Notes: generated by a model not told the origin, from the letters alone. Shown: positions 44,675 to 53,781, counted from the stretch's first letter. The stretch is 54,715 nt of DNA from Novosphingobium sp. (GCF_025351285.1 NZ_JANXWG010000054.1:1-54715), one strand, 5' to 3'. Translations and numbers: made by a program.

Positions 44675-46773
44675 CAATAGTAGCGCAAGTCGCGCGCCCA
44701 GCGGCTATCGGGGTAATCCGCTTTCAGCGTTTCGTACCACGCCTTGCGCTGGGCCTTGGGCACATCCGCCCCGCCGCAATCGTTATTCCCGCTGGGCGCG
44801 TAGCACATCACCGAGCGGAACAGCGCGTAAGCGCGTTCGGGCGCCGGGCTGCGGGCATCGGCGATGATCGGCGGGTAGAGGCTGGCGCGGGTCATCAGCG
44901 CGCCGGTGAACTGGCTGGGGCTGGAACCGAGCGCGGGCCCGCCGTCCTTGCTGGCGGGTTCGCTGTCGTTGGCGCTGCCCAGTCGGTCGAAGCCGTTGAT
45001 CCGCCAGAAATCGCCCAGGCACAGCCGTGCGGTGGGGTGGAGCGGGTTGGTGGCGAGTTTGGCCGCCGTGGCCGCCAGCGCGGGGCACGGATAGACATCG
45101 CTCCAGGTGCCGCTGGCGAACAGGCCGACGGGGATCGTGTCGGTAAGTGGGACGGCTCCCATGAAGCCTTCGGTGCCGGCATCGGCGGGGATGAGTGCGC
45201 GGTCTCGGCCGAAATCGGCGAAGTGGCCGAGATTGAGATCGCCGTCGAGCAGCGTGAACAACGCGACTTCGCGCTGATGCTTGTCGAGCGTGGCATCGCC
45301 CGTCACGCGGCGGAGCAGTGCAGGGGCGGCGACGTTGCGCAGCAGGATTTCGCGGATCGTGGGATCGGTGACGGGTGAACGCGGGGCAAAGATTGCGTCG
45401 ATCTTGCCGGCGCGTTCCAAGCCGATCGCCAGCGCGAGTTCGACCAGCGGGCGCTGGTAGGGTGCCTGCGCGGTGTCGAGTGTGGCTTGCCAGAATGCGG
45501 TTTCGGCGGGATCGCGGCGTTCGGCCATGGCAAGGCCGCGCAGCACCGCTGCGCTGAAGCCGAGCGGGGCGGGGCCGCTGCCTTTGGCACGGGTGGCGGT
45601 AAGCGCAAGCGTGCGGGCGGCGTCGCGCTCGACATAGAACGCCTGCGCGGCGAGCAGGTAGGCGTAAAGGTCGGGCCGGGCGGCGAAGCGCGGTTGCTGC
45701 GCAGCCAGATCGGCGCCGGTGAGCGGTTTCTGGTCTCCGCCCTCGCTGGAGCGCATCCGCATCAGGTCATAGGCCGCGAGCAGCACCGGCGATTGCAGCG
45801 CGGCGCCGGCGTCCTTGGCGAACAGCAGCTTGTTATCGACCTCCTGCACCAATACGATGGCCTGGTCGCTGCCCGACGGCACGGTGCCGAGCAGGCGATC
45901 GTAGCTGCGCGACAGGCCGGCAAGATCCCCGCCGAGCCAGGCCACTCGCCGCTGGAGGCCTTGCGCCGAGCCGGCATAGCGGCCCTTGGGATAGCGTTTG
46001 AGGTAGGCGGCAATGGCTGCCTTGCCGCGCGAAATGGCGGGCTGGTCGACTTTGGCCGGCCCCGCGAAAGTGCCGTATTCGTCGAAGGCGTTTTCCTGCG
46101 CGGCGTTCAGTTCGACACGGATCACCATGTAGGCCGAGGCTTCGGCCACCCACGGATCGCGGGCCTTGGTCTGTGCGGCGAAGGCTTGCCGGGCGGCCGT
46201 CCAGTCGCCGGCATAGAACGCATCTGCGGCTTGCAGGTAGCCGAGAAATGCCTTGCCTGCGCCGCTGGCCAGGCCCGGAGCCCAGTCTGTTTGCAACGGC
46301 CTTGCATTGCCGTTGCATCCCGCTGCAAGCCCACTGCGCGCCTTGTCGAGCGCGTCGCGTTCGGTGGCGGACACCTGCCGGTTGGCGACCAATGCCGCAT
46401 GGAAATCGGCGGCGCCCGCGGCCAGGCTGTCGCAGCGCGAGCCCGAACCGCCGGTGTTCGCCGCCGGGCCATAGACCTGCGTCAACTGGTTCCAGGTGAA
46501 GAACGTGTGGCCGAGCGCGCGGTCTTCCCATTCGAACTTGGGGTAAGCGTGCGCGGGGGTGCCGGGGCGCAAGGTCAGCAGCAGGAGGTTGGCGCGGGTG
46601 TCGTTCGATGGCGCGAGCACGGCATGGTTGGCGCAGCCGGTGGTGAAGCTGACCGGCTTCCACGTGGGATAGCAGCCGGAATCGCCGCTGGCCCATGCCG
46701 GAATGCACAAGCTCGCGAGGCCGATGGCGAGCGCAACCAGCAAGGCCCGAACCCAGGTCTGGAATCTGTTCAC
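44671..46773 (-). CDS. Large exported protein of unknown function
   Basis: A 700-residue protein from GTG 46773, preceded by GGGAG at about 7 bases. The signal peptide is RALLVALAIGLASLCIPAWA. The mature part is alpha-helical, with several stretches that look like TPR/Sel1-type helical repeats (AFLGYLQAADAFYAGDWTAA, KAAIAAYLKRYPKGRYAG, PDLYAYLLAAQAFYVERDAA), and it ends DSRWARDLRYYW. Cysteines near the start (GCYP, TGCANH) and later could form disulfides. Helical-repeat envelope proteins often organise cell-wall or outer-membrane assembly. I do not recognise a family name. Coupled to the DUF3142 gene. Confidence 0.75.
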   Translation of the reverse strand: MNRFQTWVRALLVALAIGLASLCIPAWASGDSGCYPTWKPVSFTTGCANHAVLAPSNDTRANLLLLTLRPGTPAHAYPKFEWEDRALGHTFFTWNQLTQVYGPAANTGGSGSRCDSLAAGAADFHAALVANRQVSATERDALDKARSGLAAGCNGNARPLQTDWAPGLASGAGKAFLGYLQAADAFYAGDWTAARQAFAAQTKARDPWVAEASAYMVIRVELNAAQENAFDEYGTFAGPAKVDQPAISRGKAAIAAYLKRYPKGRYAGSAQGLQRRVAWLGGDLAGLSRSYDRLLGTVPSGSDQAIVLVQEVDNKLLFAKDAGAALQSPVLLAAYDLMRMRSSEGGDQKPLTGADLAAQQPRFAARPDLYAYLLAAQAFYVERDAARTLALTATRAKGSGPAPLGFSAAVLRGLAMAERRDPAETAFWQATLDTAQAPYQRPLVELALAIGLERAGKIDAIFAPRSPVTDPTIREILLRNVAAPALLRRVTGDATLDKHQREVALFTLLDGDLNLGHFADFGRDRALIPADAGTEGFMGAVPLTDTIPVGLFASGTWSDVYPCPALAATAAKLATNPLHPTARLCLGDFWRINGFDRLGSANDSEPASKDGGPALGSSPSQFTGALMTRASLYPPIIADARSPAPERAYALFRSVMCYAPSGNNDCGGADVPKAQRKAWYETLKADYPDSRWARDLRYYW

Positions 46774-46844
46774 GGCCCGGCTCCCTTGTCGTCCAGCCCG
46801 ATTATCTCGCACAATGCGCGGGTCTGGCAAGCCGCTGCGAAGGA

Positions 46845-47870
46845 TCAATACCGCCGCGATACCGCGAATTCGGCGGCTTCGATCATCGCCGCCTTGGCCG
46901 CGCTTTTCGGGAACGGTGCGATCGCGTCGATCGCGCGGCGGGCGTAGTGGCGGGCGCGTTCGCGGGTGGCGCTGACCGCATCGTGTGCGTTGATCAGTTC
47001 GACCGCGTGGGCGAGATCCGCGTCCGAAGTGCGGTGCCCGAGGATCGCGGCTTCCCAAAACTTGCGTTCCTCTGCGGTGCCGCGCGCATAGGCCAGGATC
47101 ACCGGCAGCGTCATCTTGCCGTCACGGAAATCGTCGCCCTGGCCCTTGCCCATTTCGGAGGCTTCGGAATCGTAGTCGATCGCGTCGTCCACGAGTTGGA
47201 ACGCGATGCCGAGGTTGCGGCCATAAGCATCGAGCGCCAGTTCGTCGGCCTCGGGCCGTTCGGCGACCACCGCGGCGATGCGGCACGCGGCAGCGAACAA
47301 GGCGGCGGTCTTGGCGTCGATGATCTTGAGGTAGCGTTCCTCGGTCGTTTCAACCTGCCGCGCGGCGGTGAGCTGATCGACTTCACCCTCGGCGATCACC
47401 GCGCTGGCGTGGCTGAGGATTTTCAGCACCTTGAGGCTGCCGTCCTCGACCATCAGTTCGAACGCGCGGCTGAACAGGAAATCGCCGACCAGCACGGTGG
47501 CGGGGTTGCCGAACACGATGTTGGCGGTGGCCTTGCCGCGCCGAAGGTCCGATCCGTCGACCACATCATCGTGCAGCAAGGTGGCGGTGTGGATGAATTC
47601 GACGGTGGCGGACAATTTGTGGTGGCGGTTGCCGGCATATCCGAGCAGCGCCGCGCTCGCCAAAGTCAGCATCGGGCGCATGCGTTTGCCGCCGCCCGCG
47701 ATCAGGTGGCCGGCGAGCGCCGGAATCAGCGGAATACGGCTCTGCATCCGATCGAGAATCACCGCGTTGACCGCATTCATCTCGTCCGCCACCAGTTCCA
47801 TCAGCGGCGTGAGCGAGGGTGCCGCTTTGGCGTGGGCGGCGTTACGCAGTGGGTGGATTGTTGCACTCAT
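46845..47870 (-). CDS. ispB: Polyprenyl diphosphate synthase (octaprenyl/decaprenyl type)
   Basis: A 341-residue trans-prenyltransferase. It elongates farnesyl diphosphate to the side chain of ubiquinone. The first aspartate-rich motif is in LLHDDVVDGSDLRRG, the second in FQLVDDAIDYD, and GGGKRMRPML binds the diphosphate. Length and motifs match IspB/DdsA. The ATG 47870 is at the conserved N-terminus. It diverges from the chorismate mutase gene across 122 bp. Chain length (C40 or C50) depends on residues just before the first motif, and I cannot decide it. Confidence 0.93.
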   Translation of the reverse strand: MSATIHPLRNAAHAKAAPSLTPLMELVADEMNAVNAVILDRMQSRIPLIPALAGHLIAGGGKRMRPMLTLASAALLGYAGNRHHKLSATVEFIHTATLLHDDVVDGSDLRRGKATANIVFGNPATVLVGDFLFSRAFELMVEDGSLKVLKILSHASAVIAEGEVDQLTAARQVETTEERYLKIIDAKTAALFAAACRIAAVVAERPEADELALDAYGRNLGIAFQLVDDAIDYDSEASEMGKGQGDDFRDGKMTLPVILAYARGTAEERKFWEAAILGHRTSDADLAHAVELINAHDAVSATRERARHYARRAIDAIAPFPKSAAKAAMIEAAEFAVSRRY

Positions 47871-47992
47871 CGCGTCGCAGTCGCTAGGCGCTGCAGGGGT
47901 TGCTTGGCAAGGTCCAATCGGCGCGCTAGCGGTTGCACTTCGCGCGAAAGCCAGCGCGATGGCGGGGGATTTCAGGCGATGGGAACTTGGCG

Positions 47993-48292
47993 ATGACCGA
48001 AGATGCAGGTGACGCGGACGCGGTTCTGGCGGGCTTTCGCCAGTCGATCGACAACATCGATGCGGCAATGATCCACATCCTGGCCGAACGCTTCCGCATC
48101 ACCCAGGCGGTGGGCGCCTACAAGGCCGCCAACACCCTGCCGCCGTCGGACCCGGCGCGCGAGGAGCGCCAGATCGCGCGGCTGCGCAAGCTGGCCGAAG
48201 ACGCGCGGCTCGATCCCGAATTCTCCGAGAAATTCCTGCGCTTCATCATCGAGGAAGTGATCCGCCACCATCAGGCGCAAGCCGGAGCATGA
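47993..48292 (+). CDS. Chorismate mutase (AroQ type)
   Basis: A 99-residue all-helical mutase. It converts chorismate to prephenate for phenylalanine and tyrosine synthesis. Helix 1 has FRQSIDNIDAAMIHILAERF with the active-site Arg and Asp; RITQAVGAYKAA holds the second Arg and Lys; DPAREERQIARL and FIIEEVIRHHQ follow. This is the family-typical single domain without dehydratase or dehydrogenase. ATG 47993 is at the right place. Its stop overlaps the next ATG (ATGA), so translation is coupled. Confidence 0.92.
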   Translation: MTEDAGDADAVLAGFRQSIDNIDAAMIHILAERFRITQAVGAYKAANTLPPSDPAREERQIARLRKLAEDARLDPEFSEKFLRFIIEEVIRHHQAQAGA

Positions 48293-49125
48293 GCGCCGTG
48301 CAAGCCTCCGCGTATCGCGCCTTTCGCGCACTGCACGAGGCGCCCGAACCGTTCGTGCTCGCCAATGCGTGGGACGCGGCCAGCGCAATCGTGCTGCGCG
48401 AGGCGGGCTTCCAGGCGCTGGCCACATCGTCCGCCGCGATCGCGCACGCGCTCGGACGCGCCGATGTGGCGCATGCGGTCAGCCGCGACGAGGCGGTGGC
48501 CAACGGCACGCTGATCGCGCGCATTTCGGGCCTGCCGGTCAACGGCGACCTTGAGGACGGCTTCGGCCCCTCGCCCGAGGATTGCGCGGCCACGGTCGAA
48601 GCCGCGATCGCGGGGGGACTTGCCGGGCTGGGAATCGAGGACACCACGGCCAATCCCGACGATCCGATCCACGGCTTCGAAACGGCGGTGGCGCGCGTTG
48701 CTGTGGCAGCAAAAGCGGCGAAAGGCCGCATCCTGCTGACCGGCCGGACCGACATCTACCTGCACGGGCGTTTGGAAGATCCTTTGGCCCGCCTCGATGA
48801 AGCGATCCGCCGCCTCACCGCCTTTGCCGATGCCGGCGCCGATGTGCTTTACGCGCCCTGCCTTCCCGACCTTGACGCAATCCGCAAGGTCGTCGCGGCG
48901 GTGGCACCGAAACCGGTCAACGTGCTGATCGGACCGTGGGGGCAATTCGTGCCGATGGAGGAGCTGGCGGCGGCCGGCGTCAAGCGCGTGAGCCTGGGCA
49001 GCGCGCTGTTTTCGGGAGCGATGGGGCACTTGGGCCGGGTGGCGGCGCGGGTGGCAGAAGGCGATCTTGCGGCCTCGGCCGAAGGTATGTCACCGTTGAA
49101 ATTCAACGCGATCTTCGGTGATTAA
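48289..49125 (+). CDS. Isocitrate lyase/PEP mutase superfamily protein
   Basis: A 278-residue TIM-barrel protein. FVLANAWDAASAIVLREAGF and LPVNGDLEDGFGPSPED hold the magnesium-binding acidic residues, and LTGRTDIYLHG follows. These features place it in the oxaloacetate decarboxylase/methylisocitrate-lyase-like/PEP mutase superfamily. The usual lyase motif KKCGH is absent, so a classical isocitrate lyase is unlikely. The real substrate is open: a 2-oxo or phosphonate-type acid. It starts in an ATGA overlap with chorismate mutase, but a shared pathway is not obvious. Confidence 0.88.
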   Translation: MSAVQASAYRAFRALHEAPEPFVLANAWDAASAIVLREAGFQALATSSAAIAHALGRADVAHAVSRDEAVANGTLIARISGLPVNGDLEDGFGPSPEDCAATVEAAIAGGLAGLGIEDTTANPDDPIHGFETAVARVAVAAKAAKGRILLTGRTDIYLHGRLEDPLARLDEAIRRLTAFADAGADVLYAPCLPDLDAIRKVVAAVAPKPVNVLIGPWGQFVPMEELAAAGVKRVSLGSALFSGAMGHLGRVAARVAEGDLAASAEGMSPLKFNAIFGD

Positions 49126-49133
49126 CCCAGCCG

Positions 49134-49766
49134 TCAGCCCCCGGCGATCAACCGCACGGTCAGAGGTGTGACATAGCGCAACGGGCGCCCGCCCGGATCG
49201 CTGACCGGCTTGGTGCCGAGCATCGCCCGGTTTGCGCAGACCACGGCGGCCAGCTTCGGGTTTGTGCCGTAAGGCGGCCGGGGGTCGATTGCGCAATCGA
49301 CCGCCTTGCCCTGCTCGTCCACACCCACCACCACGCGCACATCAGACTGGTTGGCATCGGCCTGGTTGGCGGCACTGCCTGCCGTGTGCGGCAGTCGGCT
49401 GACGGTCAACTGCGCATCGGGGATCGGCCCGCTGCGCGCGACATCGTCGGCTTCAGGCGAGCCGGGCGCATAGAATTGCGCCATGGTTGTCGCCTGCGAC
49501 CATGCCGGGTTGCCGTTCGCGTCGACCGCCGGACGGACCTTGCTGTGGTGCGCGCGTCCGCAGACCTCTTTGGCCAGCGATCCATAGCCCACCGTTGCCA
49601 CGGTTTCGCAACGCACGACGACCCCGTCCGGATCGATCAGCAGCCGCACCAGCGCCGCAGCCGATCGCCCCCGCTGGACCGAGCCAGCCGGATAGCCTTT
49701 CGGACTCAACACGCGATCGAGATCGGGTCCGGCCAGAGCCAGGGCCATTGTCAGCATGAACGGCAT
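49134..49766 (-). CDS. TonB C-terminal-like periplasmic protein
   Basis: A 210-residue protein with a short hydrophobic N-terminus (MPFMLTMALALAG), perhaps a signal. Two beta-rich segments look like TonB C-terminal domains: ALVRLLIDPDGVVVRCET and VRVVVGVDEQGKAVDCAIDP, each followed by Cys residues. It lacks a long Pro-rich spacer or a clear ExbB-type anchor helix, so it is not a standard TonB. Function is unknown. It lies 10 bp downstream of the Lrp/AsnC gene on the same strand. Confidence 0.65.
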   Translation of the reverse strand: MPFMLTMALALAGPDLDRVLSPKGYPAGSVQRGRSAAALVRLLIDPDGVVVRCETVATVGYGSLAKEVCGRAHHSKVRPAVDANGNPAWSQATTMAQFYAPGSPEADDVARSGPIPDAQLTVSRLPHTAGSAANQADANQSDVRVVVGVDEQGKAVDCAIDPRPPYGTNPKLAAVVCANRAMLGTKPVSDPGGRPLRYVTPLTVRLIAGG

Positions 49767-49776
49767 TGCGCGATCC

Positions 49777-50241
49777 CTAGTCCAGCGGAACCCCGGGCAC
49801 CTGCTTGGCGGTGCGGATGGTCAGCGAGGTTTTCACGCTGGCCACGTTGGGCGCCGGCGTCAGCTTGCTGGTCAGGAATTCCTGGAAGCCCTGCAGATCG
49901 CGGCTGACGATTTTCAGGATGAAGTCGATTTCCCCGTTGAGCATGTGGCATTCGCGCACTTCGGGGAGCAGTTTCATGTGGTCTTCGAAGCTGCGCAGCG
50001 CGTCTTCGGCCTGGCTTTTCAGGCTGACCAAGGCGAACACCGTGATCGTGTATCCCAGCTTGGCCGCATCGAGATCGGCGTGATAGCCGCGGATTACCCC
50101 GGCTTCTTCCAGGCTGCGCACGCGGCGCAGGCACGGTGGCGCCGTCAGCCCCACGCGCTGCGCGAGTTCGACGTTGGTTACGCGCCCTTCGTCCTGCAGC
50201 TCGGACAAAAGCCGCCGATCGATTGCGTCGAGTGTCGCCAT
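49777..50241 (-). CDS. Lrp/AsnC-family transcription regulator
   Basis: A 154-residue regulator. The N-terminal winged helix-turn-helix is DAIDRRLLSELQDEGRVTNV with ELAQRVGLTAPPCLRRVRSL, and the C-terminal RAM (ligand-binding) domain follows: TITVFALVSLKSQ, VRECHMLNGEIDFILKIVSRD and SVKTSLTIRTAK. ATG 50241 is at the conserved start. Such proteins sense amino acids and often regulate themselves. The upstream 293-bp gap holds an AT-rich stretch around 50329-50348. No clear amino-acid operon is adjacent, so the target is unknown. The TonB-C-like gene is downstream. Confidence 0.93.
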   Translation of the reverse strand: MATLDAIDRRLLSELQDEGRVTNVELAQRVGLTAPPCLRRVRSLEEAGVIRGYHADLDAAKLGYTITVFALVSLKSQAEDALRSFEDHMKLLPEVRECHMLNGEIDFILKIVSRDLQGFQEFLTSKLTPAPNVASVKTSLTIRTAKQVPGVPLD

Positions 50242-50328
50242 GCCAGAATCCACCCCAGTATCGACCTTTCCGTCATCGCAGCCGCAAACGCCTCACGGCA
50301 ACTTTCCACCGTCACAACGCGCCTCTGC

Positions 50329-50370
50329 CGAAATATTATTGTTTCTTATCGCAATCGTCCCACAATGCAA
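50329..50370 (-). promoter_or_regulatory. Candidate promoter of the Lrp/AsnC gene
   Basis: Read on the minus strand, TTGCAT (50370-50365) and TAAGAA (50348-50343) are 16 bp apart, followed by an AT-rich AATAATATTT patch, about 100 bp before the regulator start. This is the only AT-rich stretch in the 293-bp gap. A self-binding site for the regulator could be here too. Weak evidence. Confidence 0.25.
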
Positions 50371-50534
50371 CGCAGGCCGATGCAAGACTGGTTCGCCTGC
50401 CCGAATTTGGTACTATCGGAGTGGCAGCAGCACCGCATCGCGGTAGCGCCAGACCGAAAAGCCGCACTCACGCGTCAAACCCGGCTTGAAGTCCACCTCG
50501 GAATCGTTCGCAATTGCCGCAACCGGAGCCTTAC

Positions 50535-52373
50535 TTGATCATCGACGATCGCCTTGCCACCGTGTTGCGCACGCCCCTTGCCGGGGCGCCGGGCACGCGT
50601 ACGCAAGTGCGCCAGTTGATCGACCTGCTCGATCGCCTGCCCGATTCGCAATGGAGCGCGGACCACGACGACGCGCTGGCGCAGCTTGGCGTGCGGCTGA
50701 AAAGTCTGCCGCAGGACGAACAGGCGCAGATCGCGGCCGAAGCAGGGCTGCGTTCGCCCAGGCTTGCCGCGCACTTTGCAGAAACCGGCCCGCGCGTGGC
50801 AGCGGCCGCACTCGGCGCCGCGCGGTTGACCGACGCGCAATGGCTGGCGCTGATCCCCGCGCTTTCGCCGATGGCGCGCGGGCTGCTGCGCCATCGCCGC
50901 GATATGGGGCGCGACCGGACGAGTGCACCCGCCAGGCTGCTGGCGCGGCTGGGCGTCGGTGATTCGCCGCTGCCGCTGCCAGCGGGGTACGAGGCGGCCG
51001 TGGTGCCGCCGGTGCTGCGCGTGGTGGGTCAGGATGCGGTGGCGCCTGCTGAACACATCTCCGCCCCCTCAGCCGCTCCCGTTCCCGCCCCCGCTCTTCC
51101 GCCGCGCGTGGCCGAGGAAGTCCAGGGCATCAGCGCAATCGTCCGGCGGATCGAGGCATTCCGGCGCAATCGTGCGGCCACCGCCGCGCAGATCGAGGCC
51201 GACCGTGACAGCGCCGGCGCGCACCCCCACTTGCCCTTCGCAGACGGCTTTGCGCCGCCCGCGCTGACCGCAATCGACATCACGCTCGATCCGGCGGGCG
51301 AAGTGGTCGGCGCCGATGGCGGCGCGGCGGCGATGCTGATCGGCCACCGCCCGTTCACCGCCGATCGCCGTGCGGCGGCGTATTGCGACCCATCGACACT
51401 GCTCGCCACGCGCCAGCGCCGCCCGGTGCGCGAAGGCCGCGTCAGCCTCGAAGGCGCACCCGCCATCGCCGGCGACTGGCAGATCGATGCGGTGCCATGC
51501 TTCGATCCCGCCACCCGTACCTTTACCGGCTGGCGCGCGAGGCTGCGCCGACCCCGGCCGGTGGCGGAACCATCCACACTCGCGCTGCGGCTCAAGCCCG
51601 GCCCGGCCAACGATGACGGCCACGACGAGCTGCTGCTGACTGAAGTGTCCCACCGGCCGTATCAGCCGCACGATACCGATGACCGGCTGCGCCAGTTGCT
51701 TCACGAACTAAAGACGCCGATCAATGCGATCCAGGGCTTTGCCGAGCTCATCCAGCAGGAAATACTGGGCTCGGTTGCGCACCAGTACCGCGGTTATGCA
51801 GCGTCGATCGTGGCAGATGCAGCCACGATGCTCGCGCAGTTCGAGGCGATCGACCAACTGGTGCGGCTCGAATCGGGGCGCCAGCCGATCGATCCCGGGG
51901 AAACCGATGCGCGCCACGCGCTCACCACGCTGGTAGATCGGCTGGCCCCGCTGTTCGACCAGCGCCAGGCCAATCTTGCCTTCCAGCCGGGTGACGAACC
52001 GCTGCCGCTGGGGATCGCGCCCGATGCATTCGAGGCCATGATCTGGCGGCTTTTGTCGACGATCGCCGCAGCGGCGATTCCGGGCGAGCGCCTGAGCCTT
52101 CGGCTTGGTCGTGAAGGCGATACGATGCGGCTTGCCGCAAAGCTTCCCGATGCACTCGTGACCGCGGAGGCCGGTCAGTTCGTGGATAAAGCCGAGGGCG
52201 TATCGCTGTTGGGCCGCGGCTTCTCGTTGCGCCTGCTCGGTGCAGAAGCACGCGCGGCGGGAGGATCAGTGCGCCGGTCGGCACGATTTTTAACTCTTAC
52301 GCTCCCTCTATTGACCCATTCGGTAACCAATTCTAGCCACAGGGAAGCGTCTGCCGTGCGATCGGGTGATTGA
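50535..52373 (+). CDS. Histidine-kinase-like protein with degenerate ATPase domain
   Basis: About 612 residues from TTG 50535, with GGAG at 7 bases upstream; TTG 50514 is also in frame. The first 190 residues are helical and charged and the region 195-370 may hold a PAS-like fold. The dimerisation helix LRQLLHELKTPINAIQGFAE is intact, with His390. The ATPase domain (about 440-590) lacks the N-box Asn (IWRLLSTIAAAAIPGE in its place) and the DxGxG box; only GRGFSLRLLGAEARAAGGSV recalls the G2 region. So it may be a pseudokinase or scaffold. No membrane helices. It overlaps the deacetylase gene or nearly abuts it. Confidence 0.8.
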   Translation: MIIDDRLATVLRTPLAGAPGTRTQVRQLIDLLDRLPDSQWSADHDDALAQLGVRLKSLPQDEQAQIAAEAGLRSPRLAAHFAETGPRVAAAALGAARLTDAQWLALIPALSPMARGLLRHRRDMGRDRTSAPARLLARLGVGDSPLPLPAGYEAAVVPPVLRVVGQDAVAPAEHISAPSAAPVPAPALPPRVAEEVQGISAIVRRIEAFRRNRAATAAQIEADRDSAGAHPHLPFADGFAPPALTAIDITLDPAGEVVGADGGAAAMLIGHRPFTADRRAAAYCDPSTLLATRQRRPVREGRVSLEGAPAIAGDWQIDAVPCFDPATRTFTGWRARLRRPRPVAEPSTLALRLKPGPANDDGHDELLLTEVSHRPYQPHDTDDRLRQLLHELKTPINAIQGFAELIQQEILGSVAHQYRGYAASIVADAATMLAQFEAIDQLVRLESGRQPIDPGETDARHALTTLVDRLAPLFDQRQANLAFQPGDEPLPLGIAPDAFEAMIWRLLSTIAAAAIPGERLSLRLGREGDTMRLAAKLPDALVTAEAGQFVDKAEGVSLLGRGFSLRLLGAEARAAGGSVRRSARFLTLTLPLLTHSVTNSSHREASAVRSGD

Positions 52374-52383
52374 TCCGTATCGT

Positions 52384-53448
52384 ATGGACATTCCCAGCGG
52401 CGGACCGTCGGCTGCGACCATCGATCGATTGCTTGGAACCGGGGACTTGCACATGCCGAACATGCTGGATGTGCCGAGGTCACCCGACTTTGTCCGCTTT
52501 CACGCCGATTTCGGACAGCGCTTCATCGTTACGGTCGATACCGAGGAAGAATTCGACTGGTCGAAGCCGCTGGACCGTAGCGGCCACGGGCTCAGCCATG
52601 TGCCCCGGCTGGGCAAGTTCCAGCAATTCTGCGAAGGGTGCGGGGTCGTCCCGGTCTATCTGATCGACTTCCCGGTGGCGAGCGATCCGCTGACGGTGGA
52701 AGTGCTGGGCGAGGCAATCAAGGCCGGACGCGCCGAAGTGGGTGTACAGCTCCACCCGTGGGTCAGCCCGCCGCACACCGAGCAAGTCAACGAATTCAAC
52801 AGTTTTGCCGGAAACCTCGAACCTGAACTGGAACGCGCCAAGTTCAACAAGCTGCGCGACACGATCGAGGACGCATTCGGCGTGCCGCCACGCATCTACC
52901 GCGCCGGGCGCTATGGGCTGGGGCCCGCCACCGCCGGCATCCTGTCCGAAACCGGCATCGCCTTCGACACGTCGGTCCGTTCGCGGTTCGATTATTCGGG
53001 CGGGGGCGGGCCCGATTATCGCCAGCACCCGCTGCGGCCCTACTGGATCGACCGCGCGGCGGGCCTGATCGAACTGCCGCTGACCACGGTGTTCTGGGGC
53101 GTGCTGCGCCAGCAGGGCGATTGGATCTATCCGCGGCTGTGGCGCGCGCCGGCGATGCGCGGAGTGCTGTCCCGGCTGGGCATGCTCGAACGCATCCCGC
53201 TGACCCCCGAAGGCGTGAGCGCGGACGAAGCCATCAAGGGCATCGACATCGCGATCGACGAAGGGCTGCCGTTGCTGGTGTTTTCGTTCCACAGCCCGTC
53301 GCTGCGCCCGGGGCTGACGCCTTATGTCCACGACGAGGACGATCTCGACAGTTTCTATGATTGGTGGCGCCGGATCTTCACGTACCTGGAACGGCGCAAT
53401 GTCCGGCCGGCAATGGTCAGCGAACTGATGAGCGCGGTTGAGATCTGA
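52384..53448 (+). CDS. Polysaccharide deacetylase family protein (WalW-like)
   Basis: About 354 residues from ATG 52384. A GTG at 52366, overlapping the kinase stop, and an ATG at 52453 are alternatives, none with a strong ribosome site. The NodB-type fold starts FIVTVDTEEEFDW (catalytic and metal Asp in VDTEEE); VGVQLHPWVSPP has the ligand His; IYRAGRYGLG follows; and LLVFSFHSPSL carries the late His. This matches the WalW type often encoded next to a kinase in sphingomonads, as I recall. It probably removes acetyl from a cell-surface glycan or is a diverged member. No signal peptide is seen. Confidence 0.85.
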   Translation: MDIPSGGPSAATIDRLLGTGDLHMPNMLDVPRSPDFVRFHADFGQRFIVTVDTEEEFDWSKPLDRSGHGLSHVPRLGKFQQFCEGCGVVPVYLIDFPVASDPLTVEVLGEAIKAGRAEVGVQLHPWVSPPHTEQVNEFNSFAGNLEPELERAKFNKLRDTIEDAFGVPPRIYRAGRYGLGPATAGILSETGIAFDTSVRSRFDYSGGGGPDYRQHPLRPYWIDRAAGLIELPLTTVFWGVLRQQGDWIYPRLWRAPAMRGVLSRLGMLERIPLTPEGVSADEAIKGIDIAIDEGLPLLVFSFHSPSLRPGLTPYVHDEDDLDSFYDWWRRIFTYLERRNVRPAMVSELMSAVEI

Positions 53449-53515
53449 GAACCCAACCCGCGCCTTGCAACCGGCCGCCCCCCCCGCTAACCGCAATGCC
53501 GACGCTCGGTGCGCG

Positions 53516-53591
53516 GGGCCTGTAGCTCAGTGGTTAGAGCTGGCCGCTCATAACGGCTAGGTCGCAGGTTCGAATCCTGCCGGGCCCACCA
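53516..53591 (+). tRNA. tRNA with CAU anticodon, probably tRNA-Ile2
   Basis: A full cloverleaf can be folded. Acceptor GGGCCTG pairs with CGGGCCC (53581-53587, one G-U), D stem GCTC/GAGC, anticodon stem GGCCG/CGGCT with loop CTCATAA (anticodon CAT), T stem GCAGG/CCTGC with loop TTCGAAT. Discriminator A and encoded CCA end the gene at 53591. CAU is read by initiator Met, elongator Met or lysidine-modified Ile2. The first base pair G-C excludes the initiator, which has an unpaired C1. The GGGCCTGTAGCTCAG start resembles alphaproteobacterial Ile2 as I recall it; elongator Met is the alternative. Confidence 0.93.
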
Positions 53592-53781
53592 CGCACCTTC
53601 CGTACACCTGCGTCTCACCTGCCCAAGCCGAGACTTGCGAATTTTCTCCGTATTCTCAGGGACTTTGCGCGTACGATTGAGGCCGGTTCGCATAACTGAG
53701 ACTGACTGACCTAGAGTCGGAGCCCGCAATGCTGGAAAAGTCTCGCCGGCTGAAATAGCGACCTAATGATGCAGTTGGTGG
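53592..53781. other. Gap between tRNA and serine recombinase remnant
   Basis: 190 bp without a gene. Base composition is more AT-rich than the core regions. The first bases after CCA (CGCACCTTCCGTAC) could hold an attachment site, but no second copy of the tRNA 3' end is seen in this window. There is no clear terminator. Confidence 0.4.

Noticed and set aside
53487..53729. 80-residue minus-strand open frame containing RQDSNLRPSRYERPALTT
   Set aside because: It is the well-known false protein that arises antisense to a tRNA gene; it overlaps the clear tRNA at 53516-53591.
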